Below are positions 56,117 to 64,000 of a stretch of 64,000 nt of DNA, one piece after another (within the stretch, counting starts at the first letter, position 1; each line of letters opens with the position of its first letter). Position numbers and translations under genes: made by a program. This DNA comes from CAVWCW01 sp963753615. Its GTDB lineage: Bacteria > Pseudomonadota > Gammaproteobacteria > Chromatiales > Chromatiaceae. Location of the stretch: contig CAVWCW010000020.1 of assembly GCA_963753615.1 (NCBI GenBank), positions 1-64,000 of the forward strand. Reading direction: 5' to 3'. The notes under the pieces were generated by a model, which was not told the origin of the DNA, ran no database searches, and saw only the letters and a list, made by a program, of their open reading frames with translations.

Positions 56117-57460
56117 ATGATCGCCTTCCCCGCACTGTTCCGCCACAGCTTCTCCCACGGGGTGCACCCCCGGGAGCACAAGTCCCGCACCGCCGGGCTG
56201 CCGAGCCAGCGCATGCCCTTTGTCGGACCTTATGTGCTGCCGCTCAATCAGCACCTGGGGGCACCGGCCACGCCGACCGTGGAACCGGGACAGAGAGTGC
56301 GCCGGGGCCAGCAGATCGCCGCGCCCGCAGCCTTCGTCTCCAGCGCCCTGCACAGCCCGGTCACCGGCTGGGTGCGGGCCATCGGCCAGCGCCGGTTTCC
56401 CGGCGGGCGTTTCGCCGAAGCGATCGAAGTCGAGGCCGACCCCTACGCCAGCCAGCGCCTGGATGCGGAGCCGCCGCCGGACTGGCGCACGCTGACGCTG
56501 GATCAGCTGGTGGAGCAGGTGCAGGCCAGCGGCATCGTCGGTTTGGGGGGAGCGGCCTTGCCCGCCCACGTGAAGTACTCCCTGCGCGAAGGGATGAAGA
56601 TCAAATACCTGATCGCCAACGGCGCCGAATGCGAACCCTACCTGACCAACGATCACCGGGTGATGGTGGAGCAACCGGAGCTGCTGCTGGAGGGGCTGGA
56701 GATCCTGGCCGGCCTGCTCGGGGCCGAGCAGACCATTATCGGCATCGAGCTGAACAAGCCGGATGCGATCGAGACCCTGCGCGGCCGCATCCCGGCCGGA
56801 GCGCCGGTGCGGGTCGAGGGACTGCGAGTCAAGTACCCCCAGGGCGACTCCAAGATGCTGATCAAGTCGCTGCTCGACATCGAGGTGCCGGCCAAGCTGC
56901 ACGCGGCAGACCTCGGCATTATTATGAACAACGTCAGCACCATCGCCGCTATTGCGGAGTACTTCCGCACCGGCATGCCCTACATCGACCGCCGGGTCAC
57001 GGTGTCCGGGCCGGGCATCGAGTACCCGGCCAACCTGATCGTGCCAATCGGCACCCCGGTGCGCGAGGTGCTGCGCTTTTGCGGTGGGCTCACGGACGAG
57101 ACCCGGGAAGTGCTCATGGGCGGGCCGATGATGGGGACGCCCATCGCCAGTCTGGATGCACCGATCATCAAGACCAGCTCCGGCGTGCTGGCCTTCACCG
57201 CTCGGGAGACCGCCCGGCCTACCGAGTACCCCTGTATCCGGTGCGGCCGCTGCGTGGACGCTTGCCCCTACTTTCTGAACCCGGCGCGCCTGGCCCGCCT
57301 CGCCAAGGCCCACCGTTATGAAGAAATGAAAGCGGCGCAGATGGGCGAGTGCGTGGAGTGCGGCTCCTGCACCTATGCCTGTCCCTCCGGCATCCCTATC
57401 GTGCAGTTGATCCGCAGCGCCAAGGACGACCAATGGCGCAAACGGAGCAAGAAGAAGTGA
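56117..57460 (+). CDS. rnfC: Rnf complex subunit C
   Basis: A 447-residue peripheral subunit binding FMN and NADH: ASGIVGLGGAALPAHVKYSL (NADH/FMN glycine-rich region), NGAECEPYLTNDHRVM, VGPYVLPLNQHLGAPATPTVEPGQRV (barrel-sandwich) and two [4Fe-4S] motifs near the C-terminus, CIRCGRCVDACPYFLNPARL and CVECGSCTYACPSGIP. It links NAD(H) to the membrane subunits. It starts 7 bases after the giant PFOR-like gene; a repeat element begins right after its stop. Confidence 0.93.
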   Translation: MIAFPALFRHSFSHGVHPREHKSRTAGLPSQRMPFVGPYVLPLNQHLGAPATPTVEPGQRVRRGQQIAAPAAFVSSALHSPVTGWVRAIGQRRFPGGRFAEAIEVEADPYASQRLDAEPPPDWRTLTLDQLVEQVQASGIVGLGGAALPAHVKYSLREGMKIKYLIANGAECEPYLTNDHRVMVEQPELLLEGLEILAGLLGAEQTIIGIELNKPDAIETLRGRIPAGAPVRVEGLRVKYPQGDSKMLIKSLLDIEVPAKLHAADLGIIMNNVSTIAAIAEYFRTGMPYIDRRVTVSGPGIEYPANLIVPIGTPVREVLRFCGGLTDETREVLMGGPMMGTPIASLDAPIIKTSSGVLAFTARETARPTEYPCIRCGRCVDACPYFLNPARLARLAKAHRYEEMKAAQMGECVECGSCTYACPSGIPIVQLIRSAKDDQWRKRSKKK

Positions 57461-57461
57461 T

Positions 57462-57699
57462 CCTAGAAAGGGCGGTTGACCGCCCCATTCCGATAGCTAA
57501 GGTACTGAAATGAGAGAACAAGCCTTCGATCTGTCTCTTCCTGAATTCGGTGATCCAGGCTACGGGGTGCATGGCGCGCTTGCGGCGGCACATGGCCGCG
57601 TTGCAACTCCTTGGAATAGATTGGCTGTTCCGCGTCGTTGCGCCTTGCCCTGCACCCCCGCAAGCACACCCTGCACCCCGTCCAACCGCTCTTTCTAGG
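57462..57699. repeat. MITE-like repeat, family 2, copy 2, between rnfC and rnfD
   Basis: CCTAGAAAG (57462) and CTTTCTAGG (to 57699) bound a 238-bp non-coding element that is the inverted homologue of 26416-26703. It starts one base after the rnfC stop and ends on the base before the rnfD ATG, so it fills the whole intergenic gap and supplies the rnfD leader. Confidence 0.88.
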
Positions 57700-58719
57700 A
57701 TGAAGCCCCGCGACCCCCGCCTGCTGGTTCAGCCCGCACCGCTGCTGAAGCGGCCGATGAACACCGGCCAGGCGATGCGCGACGTCAGCCTGGCCTTGCT
57801 GCCTGCGACCCTGGCCGGGCTCTGGTTCTTCGGCCTCGGGGCGCTACTGGTGCTGCTGGCCTGCATGCTCGGGGCCCTGGCCACCGAGTGGCTGTTCACC
57901 CCGGAGGCACAACGCCGCGGCCGCCTGGGAGACGGCAGCGCCCTGCTCACCGGGCTGCTGCTCGGGCTCACCCTGCCGCCGGCCCTGCCGCTCTGGATGG
58001 CCTTTCTCGGCGGCGTGGTGAGCATCGGCCTGGGCAAGCTGGTATGGGGCGGACTGGGTGCCAACCTGTTCAACCCGGCCCTGGTGGGGCGCGCCTTCCT
58101 GTCGGCCACCTTCCCCAATGCCATGACCAACTGGAGCGCCAACCGGGCCGGCGGCGGCTTTTTCGACCTTTCCCCGAGTCTGTTCGCCGCCCCCCTGATG
58201 CAGCCCCAGTACGATGCCCTGAGCGCCGCCACCCCCCTGGGGCTGATGAAGTTCGACCAGCAACCCACTGCGCTGGGCGACCTGATGCTGGGCACCAGTT
58301 CCGGCTGCATCGGCGAGACCAGCGGCCTGCTGCTGCTCGCCGGGGGCCTGTTCCTGCTGCTGCGCCGGGATCTGGACTGGCGCATCCCCGTGGGTATCTT
58401 CGCCGCCGTGGCACTGGGCTCGGGCGCCCTGTTCCTGTGGGACGGGACGCGCTATCCCGACCCCCTGTTCTCGTTGTTTGCCGGTGGCCTGCTGATCGGC
58501 GCCATCTATATGGCCACCGACCCGGTGACCTCGCCGCTGACCCCGCGCGGGGCCTGGATCTTCGCCATCGGCATCGGCCTGCTGGTGGTGCTGATCCGTG
58601 CCTTCGGCGGCTTTCCCGAGGGGGTGATGTACGCCATCCTGCTGATGAACGCCGCCACCCCGCTGATCGACCGCTACACCCAGTCCCGGGTCTTCGGCAA
58701 GGGGGTCGAACAGCCATGA
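57700..58719 (+). CDS. rnfD: Rnf complex subunit D
   Basis: A 339-residue membrane subunit homologous to NqrB. About nine to ten helices; GDGSALLTGLLLGLTLPPALPLW, LGANLFNPALVGRAFL and DALSAATPLGLMKF, where the Thr is the usual covalent FMN site, are visible, as are YMATDPVTSPLTPRG and GVMYAILLMNAATPLIDRYTQSRVFG. It forms part of the ion path. The ribosome-binding site, if any, must come from the repeat immediately upstream. It overlaps rnfG by 4 bases. Confidence 0.93.
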   Translation: MKPRDPRLLVQPAPLLKRPMNTGQAMRDVSLALLPATLAGLWFFGLGALLVLLACMLGALATEWLFTPEAQRRGRLGDGSALLTGLLLGLTLPPALPLWMAFLGGVVSIGLGKLVWGGLGANLFNPALVGRAFLSATFPNAMTNWSANRAGGGFFDLSPSLFAAPLMQPQYDALSAATPLGLMKFDQQPTALGDLMLGTSSGCIGETSGLLLLAGGLFLLLRRDLDWRIPVGIFAAVALGSGALFLWDGTRYPDPLFSLFAGGLLIGAIYMATDPVTSPLTPRGAWIFAIGIGLLVVLIRAFGGFPEGVMYAILLMNAATPLIDRYTQSRVFGKGVEQP

Positions 58720-59351
58720 CCACCCAGGCCAGAGTCGCCAGCCCGGAGCCCACGCCCCTGCGTCTGGTGCTCACCCTGAGCCTGGCCGGGCTGCTGTCGG
58801 GGCTGATCATCGTCGGCATCTTCGAGGCCACCCTTCCCACCATCACCGCCTACCAGGCCGAGCAGCTGCGCCTGGCGGTGTTCGAGGTGCTGCCGGGCAC
58901 CCGGCGGCTGCAACGGCTGGTGTACCGGGACGGCGAACTGACCCCGTCCGAGGAAACCGGCGACGACATCGAATACCTCTACGCCGGCTACGACGGCGAC
59001 GACCGGCTGCTGGGCTACGCCATCCCCGGCGCCGGCCCCGGCTTCCAGGACACCATCAAGCTGCTCTACGGCTACCGCCCGGCGCTGGGCCAGGTCTCGG
59101 GCATGCGCATCCTGGAGAGCCGCGAGACGCCGGGGCTGGGGGACAAGATCTACAAGGACCAGGCCTTCGTCGACGGCTTCCGCGCCCTGGCGGTGGCGCC
59201 CGAGATCCAGGCGGTGAAAAAGGGCCGCGGCGGCGCCCCGCACCAGATCGACGCCATTACCGGGGCCACCATCTCCTCCAAGGCGGTGGTGCGCATCATC
59301 AACCAGGCCAACGAGCGCTGGCTGTCCAGGCTGACGGCGGGGGAACGCTGA
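58716..59351 (+). CDS. rnfG: Rnf complex subunit G
   Basis: A 211-residue protein with one N-terminal membrane helix (LVLTLSLAGLLSGLIIVGIFEATLP) and an FMN-binding domain in the periplasm: LLGYAIPGAGPGFQDTIKLLYGY, ESRETPGLGDKI, and ITGATISSKAVVRIIN, where the Thr of GATIS carries FMN covalently. Length is normal for the family. Overlaps rnfD by 4 bases and precedes rnfE by 1 base. Confidence 0.93.
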   Translation: MTTQARVASPEPTPLRLVLTLSLAGLLSGLIIVGIFEATLPTITAYQAEQLRLAVFEVLPGTRRLQRLVYRDGELTPSEETGDDIEYLYAGYDGDDRLLGYAIPGAGPGFQDTIKLLYGYRPALGQVSGMRILESRETPGLGDKIYKDQAFVDGFRALAVAPEIQAVKKGRGGAPHQIDAITGATISSKAVVRIINQANERWLSRLTAGER

Positions 59352-59352
59352 G

Positions 59353-60004
59353 ATGCCCCAAAACCAACAAGACGCCTACCAAGAGTTCATCAAGGGCCTG
59401 TGGCGCGACAACCCGGTGTTCGTGCAGGTGCTCGGCATGTGCCCGATGCTGGCGGTCACCAATTCCGCCATCAACGCGGTGGCCATGGGCGGGGCCACCC
59501 TGTTCGTGCTGGTCGGCTCCAGCCTGCTGGTATCGTCGCTCAAGCGCTGGATCCCCAAGCAGATCCGCATCTCCTGCTACATCATCATCATCGCCACCTT
59601 CGTCACCGTGGCGGACTTCAGCCTGCAGGCGCTGATCCCCGAGTGTCCACAAGGAGCTGGGGGCGTTTATCCCGCTGATCGTGGCCAACTGCATGATCCT
59701 GGGCCGCCAGGAGGCGTTCGCCGCCCGCAACTCGGTGCGCCTGGCGGTAGTCGACGCCCTGGGCATGGCCGGCGGCTTCTTTCTGGCGCTGTTCACCCTC
59801 GGCGCCGTGCGCGAGATCCTGGGCGAAGGGGCGCTGTTCGGCATCGACCTGTTCGGCCCCGACTTCGAGCCCTGGGTGATCATGATCCTGCCCCCGGGCG
59901 GCTTTCTCACCCTCGGCCTGTTGCTGCTGCTGTTCAGCTGGCTGCAGGAGCGTAAGCAGAAGCTGGCCCAGCGCCTGGCGGCGATCGAAGAGACAGCCGA
60001 ATGA
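59353..60004 (+). CDS. rnfE: Rnf complex subunit E, one frameshift
   Basis: An approximately 217-residue membrane protein with six helices. Frame 1 covers the start (NPVFVQVLGMCPMLAVTNSAINAVAMGGATLFVL, RISCYIIIIATFVTVADFSLQALIPE), then frame 2 continues VHKELGAFIPLIVANCMILGRQEAFAARNS. One extra base near 59644 (GAGTGTCC against expected GAGGTCC) causes the break. Both halves are perfectly conserved around conserved Cys residues that hold the inter-subunit [2Fe-2S] cluster, so a sequencing error is likely. Overlaps rnfA by 4 bases. Confidence 0.88.
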
Positions 60005-60580
60005 ACGAGCTCCTCTGGATCTTCGTCAGCGCCCTGCTGATCAACAACTTCGTGCTGGCCTACTTCCTCGGGCTCTGCCCGTTCCTCGGCGTGTCCGCAG
60101 CGCCTCGACACCGCCTTCCGCCTCGGCCTGGCCAATATCTTCGTGATGCTGATCACCGCCCTGTGCGCCTGGTTCCTCAACACCTACATCCTGCCCCATG
60201 CCCCCTATCTGCGGCTGATCAGCTTTATCGTGGTCATCGCCAGCACGGTGCAGTTCATCGAGATGGTGATCCGCAAGCTCAGCCCGGCGCTGTTCCGGGC
60301 CCTGGGCATCTTCCTGCCCCTGATCACCACCAACTGCGCCATCCTCGGCCTGGCCATCTTCGCCACCAACCGCGGCTACGGCCTGCTCGAAGGGCTGGTG
60401 TTCGCGCTCGGCGCCGGCGGCGGCTTCACCCTGGCCCTGGTGCTCATGGCCGGCCTGCGCGAGGAGACCGAGCTGGTCGAGGTCCCGGCCCTGGTGCGCG
60501 GCACCGCGCTCAATCTGATCATCGCCGGCATTCTGTCCATGGCCTTCATGGGCTTTGCCGGCCTGTTCAGCTCGGGCTGA
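60001..60580 (+). CDS. rnfA: Rnf complex subunit A, one frameshift
   Basis: An approximately 192-residue membrane protein homologous to NqrE and paralogous to RnfE, six helices. Frame 1 gives MNELLWIFVSALLINNFVLAYFLGLCPFLGVS; frame 2 continues QRLDTAFRLGLANIFVMLITALCAWFLNTYIL, LGIFLPLITTNCAILGLAIF and ends MAFMGFAGLFSSG. One extra base near 60101 explains it. With RnfE it carries the membrane-embedded Fe-S site. Probably intact in the organism. Confidence 0.88.
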
Positions 60581-60584
60581 CGCA

Positions 60585-60761
60585 ATGCTCGGCTATCTAC
60601 TCGGCATCTGCGGGTTGATCTCGCTGTGCGCCGCCTGGGTGCTGTTCCAGCTCTGGCTGCAGCGGGTCGACCCGGGTTACCGCGGCCTGCAAGGCGGCTG
60701 CGGGGGTTGCGCCGAGAAGCGCCAATGCAAACGCGAGTGCGAGCGGGAGGCACGCGGCTGA
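60585..60761 (+). CDS. Small Cys-rich single-helix membrane protein (NqrM-like)
   Basis: A 58-residue protein with one N-terminal membrane helix (MLGYLLGICGLISLCAAWVLFQLWL) and a Cys cluster (GGCGGCAEKRQCKREC) ending the chain. This is the layout of NqrM (DUF539), needed for assembly of the Na+-NQR iron site, a homologue of Rnf. It lies 4 bases after rnfA at the end of the operon, which supports an Rnf maturation role. It could also be a FeoB-associated-type Cys-rich protein. Homology to NqrM is not proved by eye. Confidence 0.6.
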   Translation: MLGYLLGICGLISLCAAWVLFQLWLQRVDPGYRGLQGGCGGCAEKRQCKRECEREARG

Positions 60762-60786
60762 GGGTTGCGGGCATTCCTCTAGCGCC

Positions 60787-60808
60787 CCCGGCCGGATCAT
60801 CGGCCGGG
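60787..60808. terminator. Hairpin after the rnf operon
   Basis: CCCGGCCG and CGGCCGGG form a perfect 8-bp stem with a 6-base loop between two convergent genes (small Cys-rich gene and peptidoglycan hydrolase). It could terminate both strands; no T-run. Confidence 0.4.
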
Positions 60809-60831
60809 AACGCGAGCGCTGGTGAAATACC

Positions 60832-62253
60832 CTAGCCCAGGGCCCGGGCGTAATCGATGAACCCCTTGTTGATCGACAACACCTTACGACCGTTGCGGCG
60901 GAATACGCCGATGCCCTCGCGGCTCCCTGCAACATTGGTGTTGCCTTCGATGGTGACCAGCTTGCCCCCTTCCACCCGCTCGACGATACCGGTATGACCG
61001 GCGCCGCCGGGGTCGCCGGTATCGATCACGAAGATCATCCCCGGTTGCACCAATTGGGGATCTTCCTCTGCCTGGGCATGGGTGATGCGGCGAATGCCCT
61101 CGCGCCCGGCCCGGTTCCAGTGGTCCAGAACGCCGGCGGTGTTGATGCAGGGGTTGTCGGTGCCGAGCCGTTCCGCGCCCTGCTGGAAACACCAGAAGAC
61201 GAAGGCCGCGCACCAGGGATGACCGCCGCCGAGCCCGGTGCTGCCGAGGTATTGTTCGACCCGCGGTCCGCCGTTCGAACCCGGGGGCTGCTCCTCGATG
61301 CCGATCTCGTCGCGGGCAACCTGAAGAACGCTCGCCAGCAACGGCGCCTGGGACGGCCGCACGTGCACCCGCGGCAGCGCCGCCTCCCCGAACAAGGCCT
61401 CCCAGGTCAGGGAACCCACCACGCCGTCGATCACCAACGGCTCGCCACCGCTGTCCTCACTCCGGGCCTGAAACATGCGCACCGCGGCCTCGGTCTTGCT
61501 GCCGAAGTCCCCATCCACCAGCAGCGGAGGATTGGCGCTGCCGAGCTCGTTGAGCCGGCGCTGCAACAAGCGCACGATCGCCGCATCCGGATCGCCTTGG
61601 CGGATCTGGCGTCCCGGGTACGGTGGGGCGTCCGCTTCCGGAACCGTCAGAGGCTCGGGCAGGGCCTCGTCGAACCGCGCATGCCCCCGTTGCTCCAGGA
61701 CCTTGAGCAGGGGCCCGATCCCGCATTGGCGAGATACCAGGTCGGGGTCGAACGTACCGTCGGAGGCGTATTTTCCCTTGGTATAGTGATTGGAGAACGA
61801 CCAGAGATACGGCGAAAGTACGTCGGCATGGAACTTCCGGTAGCCCCAGCCGTTGTAGCCCTCGAGTCGGAATAAAGTGCCGGCCAGGCTCCAGTCCGAC
61901 CAACCCGTCAGGCCGTCATGGCGCAGCGCATCCAGCGCCGATTCTTCCCAGCTGAAGGGCGGGTTCCCCGGGGGCCTGTTGGGAGGCACCCGCCGGGTCC
62001 GGGAATGAAGCGGATCGCCATTGTGCAGATGACGGTCAAACCGCAAGCCGGCCTCCATGGCATGGACCGCGGCGATTACCTGCCAAGGCACGGCGGAAAG
62101 TGCGCTGACCGCCTGATAGCGACTCTGCTGGCCAAGCACGCGGTCCGCCAGCCGCTCAACTGAGGTTTCACGCTCAGGTCGCGCTCGGCAACCGTTGAAC
62201 AGGCGCTCGTATTCCTCTCGCAGTTGCTGGTTCAGGGTGATAGAAACCGGCAT
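60832..62253 (-). CDS. Multidomain peptidoglycan hydrolase (lysozyme-like, PG-binding, CHAP)
   Basis: A 473-residue protein without a clear signal peptide. Residues about 20-200 are lysozyme-like (VPWQVIAAVHAMEAGLRFDRHLHNGDP, FRLEGYNGWGYRK). Residues about 230-315 are a PG_binding_1 domain (DAAIVRLLQRRLNELG, LLVDGDFGSKTEAAVRMFQ). Residues about 345-473 are a CHAP amidase (GGHPWCAAFVFWCFQQG with catalytic Cys, AGHTGIVERV with His, TIEGNTN). It would cut cell wall. ATG 62253 is chosen over far upstream starts because GGAGGG lies 9 bases before it. The missing signal peptide suggests non-classical export (phage- or secretion-system-linked) or a later start. Confidence 0.8.
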   Translation of the reverse strand: MPVSITLNQQLREEYERLFNGCRARPERETSVERLADRVLGQQSRYQAVSALSAVPWQVIAAVHAMEAGLRFDRHLHNGDPLHSRTRRVPPNRPPGNPPFSWEESALDALRHDGLTGWSDWSLAGTLFRLEGYNGWGYRKFHADVLSPYLWSFSNHYTKGKYASDGTFDPDLVSRQCGIGPLLKVLEQRGHARFDEALPEPLTVPEADAPPYPGRQIRQGDPDAAIVRLLQRRLNELGSANPPLLVDGDFGSKTEAAVRMFQARSEDSGGEPLVIDGVVGSLTWEALFGEAALPRVHVRPSQAPLLASVLQVARDEIGIEEQPPGSNGGPRVEQYLGSTGLGGGHPWCAAFVFWCFQQGAERLGTDNPCINTAGVLDHWNRAGREGIRRITHAQAEEDPQLVQPGMIFVIDTGDPGGAGHTGIVERVEGGKLVTIEGNTNVAGSREGIGVFRRNGRKVLSINKGFIDYARALG

Positions 62254-62289
62254 GATCTTATCCCTCCAGATAGCGCGCGTTGTTCCTCG

Positions 62290-62442
62290 GGAAACGCCGA
62301 GAAAGGCCATCCTTGGCATTCTTCGGCTCGGCTCGGGAAGACGCAGTCTCCAAAAGCCGCCCGCTCCAATCACTCGAGACGATTGATTGCTCCGGGGCAT
62401 CCAGCTCCGCAGGGTAAACGCATCAGATTCAGCGTTTCCTTG
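62290..62442 (+). repeat. Dispersed intergenic repeat, family 1, copy D (diverged)
   Basis: GGAAACGCCGAGAAAGGCCATCCTTGGCATTCTTCGG opens it, CAAAAGCCG and GGGGCATCCAGCTCCG lie inside, and GTAAACGCATCAGATTCAGCGTTTCC closes it, matching copies A and B in order but with many changes. It lies directly upstream of the peptidoglycan hydrolase gene and supplies its leader region. Confidence 0.6.
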
Positions 62443-62502
62443 AGTGTAGTCGGAGCCGCCTGTCGCGATCGTGAACCGAGGGTAGTTACTGCGGGAAAGG
62501 GC

Positions 62503-64000
62503 CTATTGCCGGCCCCAGTGCGCCACATTGCGGAAATGCCGCGGGCGCACTCCGAACAGACCCAACAGGAATAGATAGGCCAGCCCACCGACGCAGATCC
62601 AACCCAGCAGGCGCCAGATCCGGGCCCAGGTATCCAGCGTCAGCCAAGTCTCGGTGGCGCCGGTGCCCCAGGCCAGCAGCGCCCCCATCAGCCCAGCGGC
62701 CGCCCCGCCCTGGAGCAGCAGGCGCGGCCAACCGGCCAACGGCCGAAAGGCCTCCTCCCGCCGCAGCCCTCGGTACAGCAGCCCGGCATTGACGGCGGCG
62801 GACAGAGCCGTGGCCAGCGCCAGCCCGGCATGGGCGAAGGGGAACACCAGGATGATGTTGGCCAGCAGGTTCACTGCCATGGCGATGATGCCGATGCGCA
62901 CCGGCGTGCGGGTGTCCTGGCGGGAATAGAAGCCCGGGGCCAGCACCTTGATCAAAATGAACGGCATCAGGCCCAGCGAATAGGCCATCAGGCTCAGGCT
63001 CGACATGAGCACGTCGTCGCGGGTGAAGGCGTCGGAAAAGAACAGGGTGGCGAGCATAGGCCCCGCCAGCACCAACAACCCCACTGCCGCCGGGAGGCCG
63101 AACACGAAGGCCCAGCGCAGGGCCCAGTCCAGGGTCTGGGAAAACTGCTCGGGGGACTGCTCGGCATGGCGCCGCGACAGCTTGGGCAGGATCACCGTGC
63201 CCAGGGCCACCCCGAGTACGCCGAGAGGGAACTCCATCAGGCGATCGGAATAATACAGCCAGGAGATGCTGCCGCTTACCAGGAACGAAGCGATCAGGGT
63301 ATCCAGCAGCAGGTTGATCTGGGTCACCGAGACCCCGAACAGGGCCGGCGCCATGAGCCGCAGAATCTTGCGCACCCCCGGGTCGCGGGGGGCCAGGCGC
63401 GGGCGCGGCAGCAGGCCGAGACGATGCAGAAAAGGCAACTGGAACGCGAGCTGCAGCATGCCAGCCAGCAACACCCCCCAGGCCAGGGCCTGGACCGGCC
63501 GGTCCAGCAATGGCGCCAGCCAGAGGGCACAACCGATCAACGACAGGTTGAGCAGCACCGGGGTAAAAGCGGGCACGCTAAATCGGTCGTGGGCATTGAG
63601 GATGCCGCCGGCAAAGGCGGTCAGGGAGATAAAAAACAGGTAAGGAAAGGTCAGCCGCAGCATCTCGACGGCCAGGTGGTACTTATCGCCTTCACCGAAA
63701 AATCCAGGGGCGAATAGCATAATCACCAGCGGCGCACCCAATACCCCGAGCACGGTCACGCCCAACAGCACCGCGCCCAGAGTGCCCGCCACGTCATTGA
63801 CAAAGCACTTGAGTTCGGCGAAACCCCGCTGAGTCCGGTACTCCGAGAACACCGGCACGAAGGCCATGGAAAAGGCCCCTTCGGCGAACAGCCGGCGTAG
63901 AAAGTTGGGGATCTTGAAGGCGACGAAGAAGGCGTCGGTGCCGGCATCGGCGCCAAAGGTGCGGGCCACCACCAGGTCGCGCACAAAACCCAGGATGCGC
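62503..64000 (-). CDS. murJ: Lipid II flippase MurJ, 5' end beyond window
   Basis: At least 498 residues of a polytopic MurJ/MviN protein; the reading frame is open to the window edge (SRILGFVRD-like start RILGFVRDLVVARTFGADAGTDAFFVAFKIPNFLRRLFAEGAFSMAFVPVF). These residues are the classic MurJ N-terminus, including the conserved Arg residues. NLLLDTLIASFLVSGSISWLYYSDRLMEFPLGVLGVALGTVILP is another hallmark. It flips lipid II to the periplasm for cell-wall synthesis. Only the first few tens of residues are missing. Stop at 62503. Confidence 0.95.
   Translation of the reverse strand, partial: RILGFVRDLVVARTFGADAGTDAFFVAFKIPNFLRRLFAEGAFSMAFVPVFSEYRTQRGFAELKCFVNDVAGTLGAVLLGVTVLGVLGAPLVIMLFAPGFFGEGDKYHLAVEMLRLTFPYLFFISLTAFAGGILNAHDRFSVPAFTPVLLNLSLIGCALWLAPLLDRPVQALAWGVLLAGMLQLAFQLPFLHRLGLLPRPRLAPRDPGVRKILRLMAPALFGVSVTQINLLLDTLIASFLVSGSISWLYYSDRLMEFPLGVLGVALGTVILPKLSRRHAEQSPEQFSQTLDWALRWAFVFGLPAAVGLLVLAGPMLATLFFSDAFTRDDVLMSSLSLMAYSLGLMPFILIKVLAPGFYSRQDTRTPVRIGIIAMAVNLLANIILVFPFAHAGLALATALSAAVNAGLLYRGLRREEAFRPLAGWPRLLLQGGAAAGLMGALLAWGTGATETWLTLDTWARIWRLLGWICVGGLAYLFLLGLFGVRPRHFRNVAHWGRQ

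Overview
The window reads as a chromosomal segment of a GC-rich gammaproteobacterium, probably a Chromatiales-like sulfur-oxidizer relative. The evidence is an sdhCDAB operon followed by sdhE and cptA, Rnf genes, a multi-subunit Mrp/Mnh antiporter operon, korAB and murJ. The taxonomic call is inference; no rRNA or tRNA gene was seen.

Left flank (1-13 kb) is a mosaic accessory region dominated by sulfatase genes, most of them broken. It holds an alkylsulfatase with two frameshifts, a DUF1254 gene cut by an IS3-family element, an IS1380-family element with TTAA target duplications, an arylsulfatase fragment, a miniature alkylsulfatase made by internal deletion, a TAT-exported binding-protein-like gene, and a second arylsulfatase and its divergent AraC-type regulator, both frameshifted. 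From 13.2 to 20.6 kb (minus) lies an Mrp-type cation/proton antiporter operon with three D-like subunits and a fused DUF4040-MbhE-MrpB protein. A CBS-domain gene follows.

From 22.4 to 34.2 kb there is a small glycan-type cluster (ThDP enzyme, GT-A glycosyltransferase-like protein, 5'-PSB sulfotransferase-like protein, and a nucleotide-sugar dehydrogenase), an APH/kinase fusion, a LysR regulator divergent from DoxX, pirin and glutathionyl-hydroquinone reductase genes, and an EamA transporter. From 35.0 to 38.9 kb are three exported proteins, including an M4 metallopeptidase with five C-terminal 51-residue repeats. The sdh operon (39.3-43.5 kb, minus) and two small genes follow.

The most interesting region is 45.3-60.8 kb (plus): korA-korB, a large ferredoxin-tailed protein, rnfB, a 1511-residue PFOR-like protein whose ThDP-binding motif looks lost, then rnfC-D-G-E-A and a small Cys-rich membrane protein. 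The order suggests that a 2-oxoacid:ferredoxin oxidoreductase is coupled to the ion-translocating Rnf complex through two related, undescribed large Fe-S proteins. The antiporter operon could support the ion balance of such a system. A peptidoglycan hydrolase and the start of murJ close the window.

Two intergenic repeat families occur (four copies of one, two of the other), and both copies of the second abut start codons. At least thirteen single-base frameshifts occur, several in homopolymers and several in essential-type genes (sdhA, rnfE, rnfA). Part of the gene breakage is therefore likely sequencing or assembly error.
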